Shown here: piece by piece, positions 44,750-45,709 of the stretch
Layout of the letters: each line of letters opens with the position of its first letter
Numbering within the stretch: position 1 is the first letter of the stretch
Assembly: GCA_947505405.1 (NCBI GenBank)
Contig: CANNHR010000004.1
Span: 1-45,709, forward strand
DNA length: 45,709 nt
Source of the DNA: Rickettsiales bacterium
Lineage (GTDB): Bacteria; Pseudomonadota; Alphaproteobacteria; Rickettsiales; Rickettsiaceae
Reading direction: 5' to 3'
The notes under the pieces: generated by a model
Told to the model about the DNA's origin: nothing
The model's input: the letters and a program-made list of their open reading frames with translations, nothing else
Databases searched by the model: none
Made by a program: the position numbers and the translations under genes

Positions 44750-45574
44750 ATGAAGAAGGTTATGTATAGTTTGTACAGGTCGGTAGTAAAGATGATTGAC
44801 CATGATGGAGTCGAGCACTCAGGTTATATGTCATTTATGCTCTTGGTATCAATTTTTCCGTTTTTTATTTTCATCTTAGCTTTTACCAGCTTTTTTGGAG
44901 CTTCAGAACTTGGCGAAAAGTTTGTTGAACTTGCTCTAGAGAATATGCCAGAACATTCAATCGAGTCAATTAAGATAAGGATCAATGAGCTAATGTCTGC
45001 TCCTCCGCAAGGGCTATTGACTCTTGCAATTGTGGGAACGATATGGACTTCTTCTTCTTTTGTAGAGTGCCTACGAACAATTTTAAATAGAGTGTATGAA
45101 ATAAAATCTCCGCCAAATTATATCTTAAGGCGTTTGCTTAGTATTGCACAGTTTTTGATCATCAGTTCTGGTATTTCCTTTGCTATGCTTCTTCTGATTA
45201 TTATTCCTATTGGGCTTGAAAAAATACCTAAATTTATGATTTTAATTGAAGACTATAAGTCTTTGCTTGATTTTGCCAGGTATGTGCTGGTTGTTCTATC
45301 ACTATTTTTTGCAGTTTGTTCGTTGTATTACATAATACCCAATGCAAGTCTAAGATTTCTTGAAGTGGTACCTGGCGCTTTTCTAACTGTTGGTTTATGG
45401 GCAGCAAGCGGTTTTTTGCTTTCTAGATATATCGTATACTACAATCAACTAAATATAGTTTATGGATCTCTAGGGAGCATCATTGTTACGTTGGTGTTTT
45501 TTTATATAGTAAACATGATCTTCATTATTGGTGCAGAGTTTAATTATCTGATGAGAAATAACAATATTGATTAG
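44750..45574 (+). CDS. YihY/BrkB-family inner membrane protein
   Basis: The 274-residue integral membrane protein has six hydrophobic segments. The family block DHDGVEHSGYMSFMLLVSIFPF near the N-terminus and the C-terminal YYNQLNIVYGSLGSIIVTLVFFY match YihY/UPF0761, once called RNase BN or BrkB. The function is unknown; some members affect serum resistance or transport. I start at the ATG at 44750, not the TTG at 44744. Confidence 0.87.
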   Translation: MKKVMYSLYRSVVKMIDHDGVEHSGYMSFMLLVSIFPFFIFILAFTSFFGASELGEKFVELALENMPEHSIESIKIRINELMSAPPQGLLTLAIVGTIWTSSSFVECLRTILNRVYEIKSPPNYILRRLLSIAQFLIISSGISFAMLLLIIIPIGLEKIPKFMILIEDYKSLLDFARYVLVVLSLFFAVCSLYYIIPNASLRFLEVVPGAFLTVGLWAASGFLLSRYIVYYNQLNIVYGSLGSIIVTLVFFYIVNMIFIIGAEFNYLMRNNNID

Positions 45575-45665
45575 CATTATTTCGCCAACAAAATGACACT
45601 TGCAAATACTTTTTTATTGGTTTATTTTTAGTAATAATTAAACATTGCAACTCAGGATTAAACAA

Positions 45666-45709
45666 ATGATGAATTTTAATATTGATGTAGCTATTTTTAT
45701 AGTATTTAT
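45666..45709 (+). CDS. start of a further gene, cut by the window end
   Basis: An ATG with AGGA eight bases upstream opens a frame running to the window edge (MMNFNIDVAIFIVF). The hydrophobic start suggests a membrane protein; a sodium:solute symporter is one guess. Too short to name. Confidence 0.5.
   Translation, partial: MMNFNIDVAIFIVF

Overview
The window reads as chromosomal DNA from a flagellated member of the Rickettsiaceae or a close Rickettsiales relative (an intracellular alphaproteobacterium). It is AT-rich. It carries a Sca5/rOmpB-like autotransporter of almost exactly the length known from Rickettsia, an sdhCDAB operon, a ProP-like MFS carrier, a ubiH-like monooxygenase, and many short palindromic repeats of the Rickettsia palindromic element kind. 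Unlike classical Rickettsia it also has flagellar genes (fliK, flgD, fliD, fliS, flhA), as in flagellated ciliate and algal symbionts of this family. I cannot assign a genus from sequence alone. I see no rRNA, tRNA or CRISPR array.

Layout. 1-11.2 kb: two near-identical 113-bp direct repeats bracket an APC-family permease, uvrD and a six-gene sugar/glycan operon: an FdtA-like ketoisomerase, an FdtB-like aminotransferase, a GT61, a two-domain GT2-GTB transferase, a GNAT acetyltransferase and a GT2. 11.2-16.6 kb: a leader with hairpins, the rOmpB-like autotransporter and a strong terminator. 17-21.1 kb: a decayed transposase, then sdhCDA, a palindromic repeat, sdhB and a small membrane protein. 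21.1-27.3 kb: a possible sRNA locus, trpS, plsC, a YefM-YoeB toxin-antitoxin pair, an A-type Fe-S carrier, dgt and argS. 27.6-34.3 kb: a SPOR protein, then fliK-flgD and fliD-fliS, each pair behind a sigma-54-type -24/-12 promoter. 34.3-39.1 kb: a MITE, then a leftward overlapping set emrB-mnhE-mnhF-ubiH-comF. 39.1-41.5 kb: a second MITE that supplies the 3' end of vapC, vapBC, and an MFS carrier preceded by a TPP riboswitch. 41.5-45.7 kb: a ParA ATPase, flhA, a YihY/BrkB membrane protein and the start of one more gene.

How the genes fit together. The flagellar genes supply hook-length control, hook cap, filament cap, filament chaperone and export gate, so a working flagellum is plausible if the rest lies elsewhere. 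The sugar operon could make a 3-acetamido-3,6-dideoxyhexose and attach it to a surface glycan or protein. The TPP riboswitch points to the MFS carrier importing thiamine or a precursor. Two toxin-antitoxin pairs, two MITEs, a transposase relic and dispersed palindromes show past mobile DNA activity. The least expected features are the sigma-54 promoters in a Rickettsia-like genome, the three-module FlgD, the riboswitch-controlled MHS-type carrier and the MITE-altered toxin.
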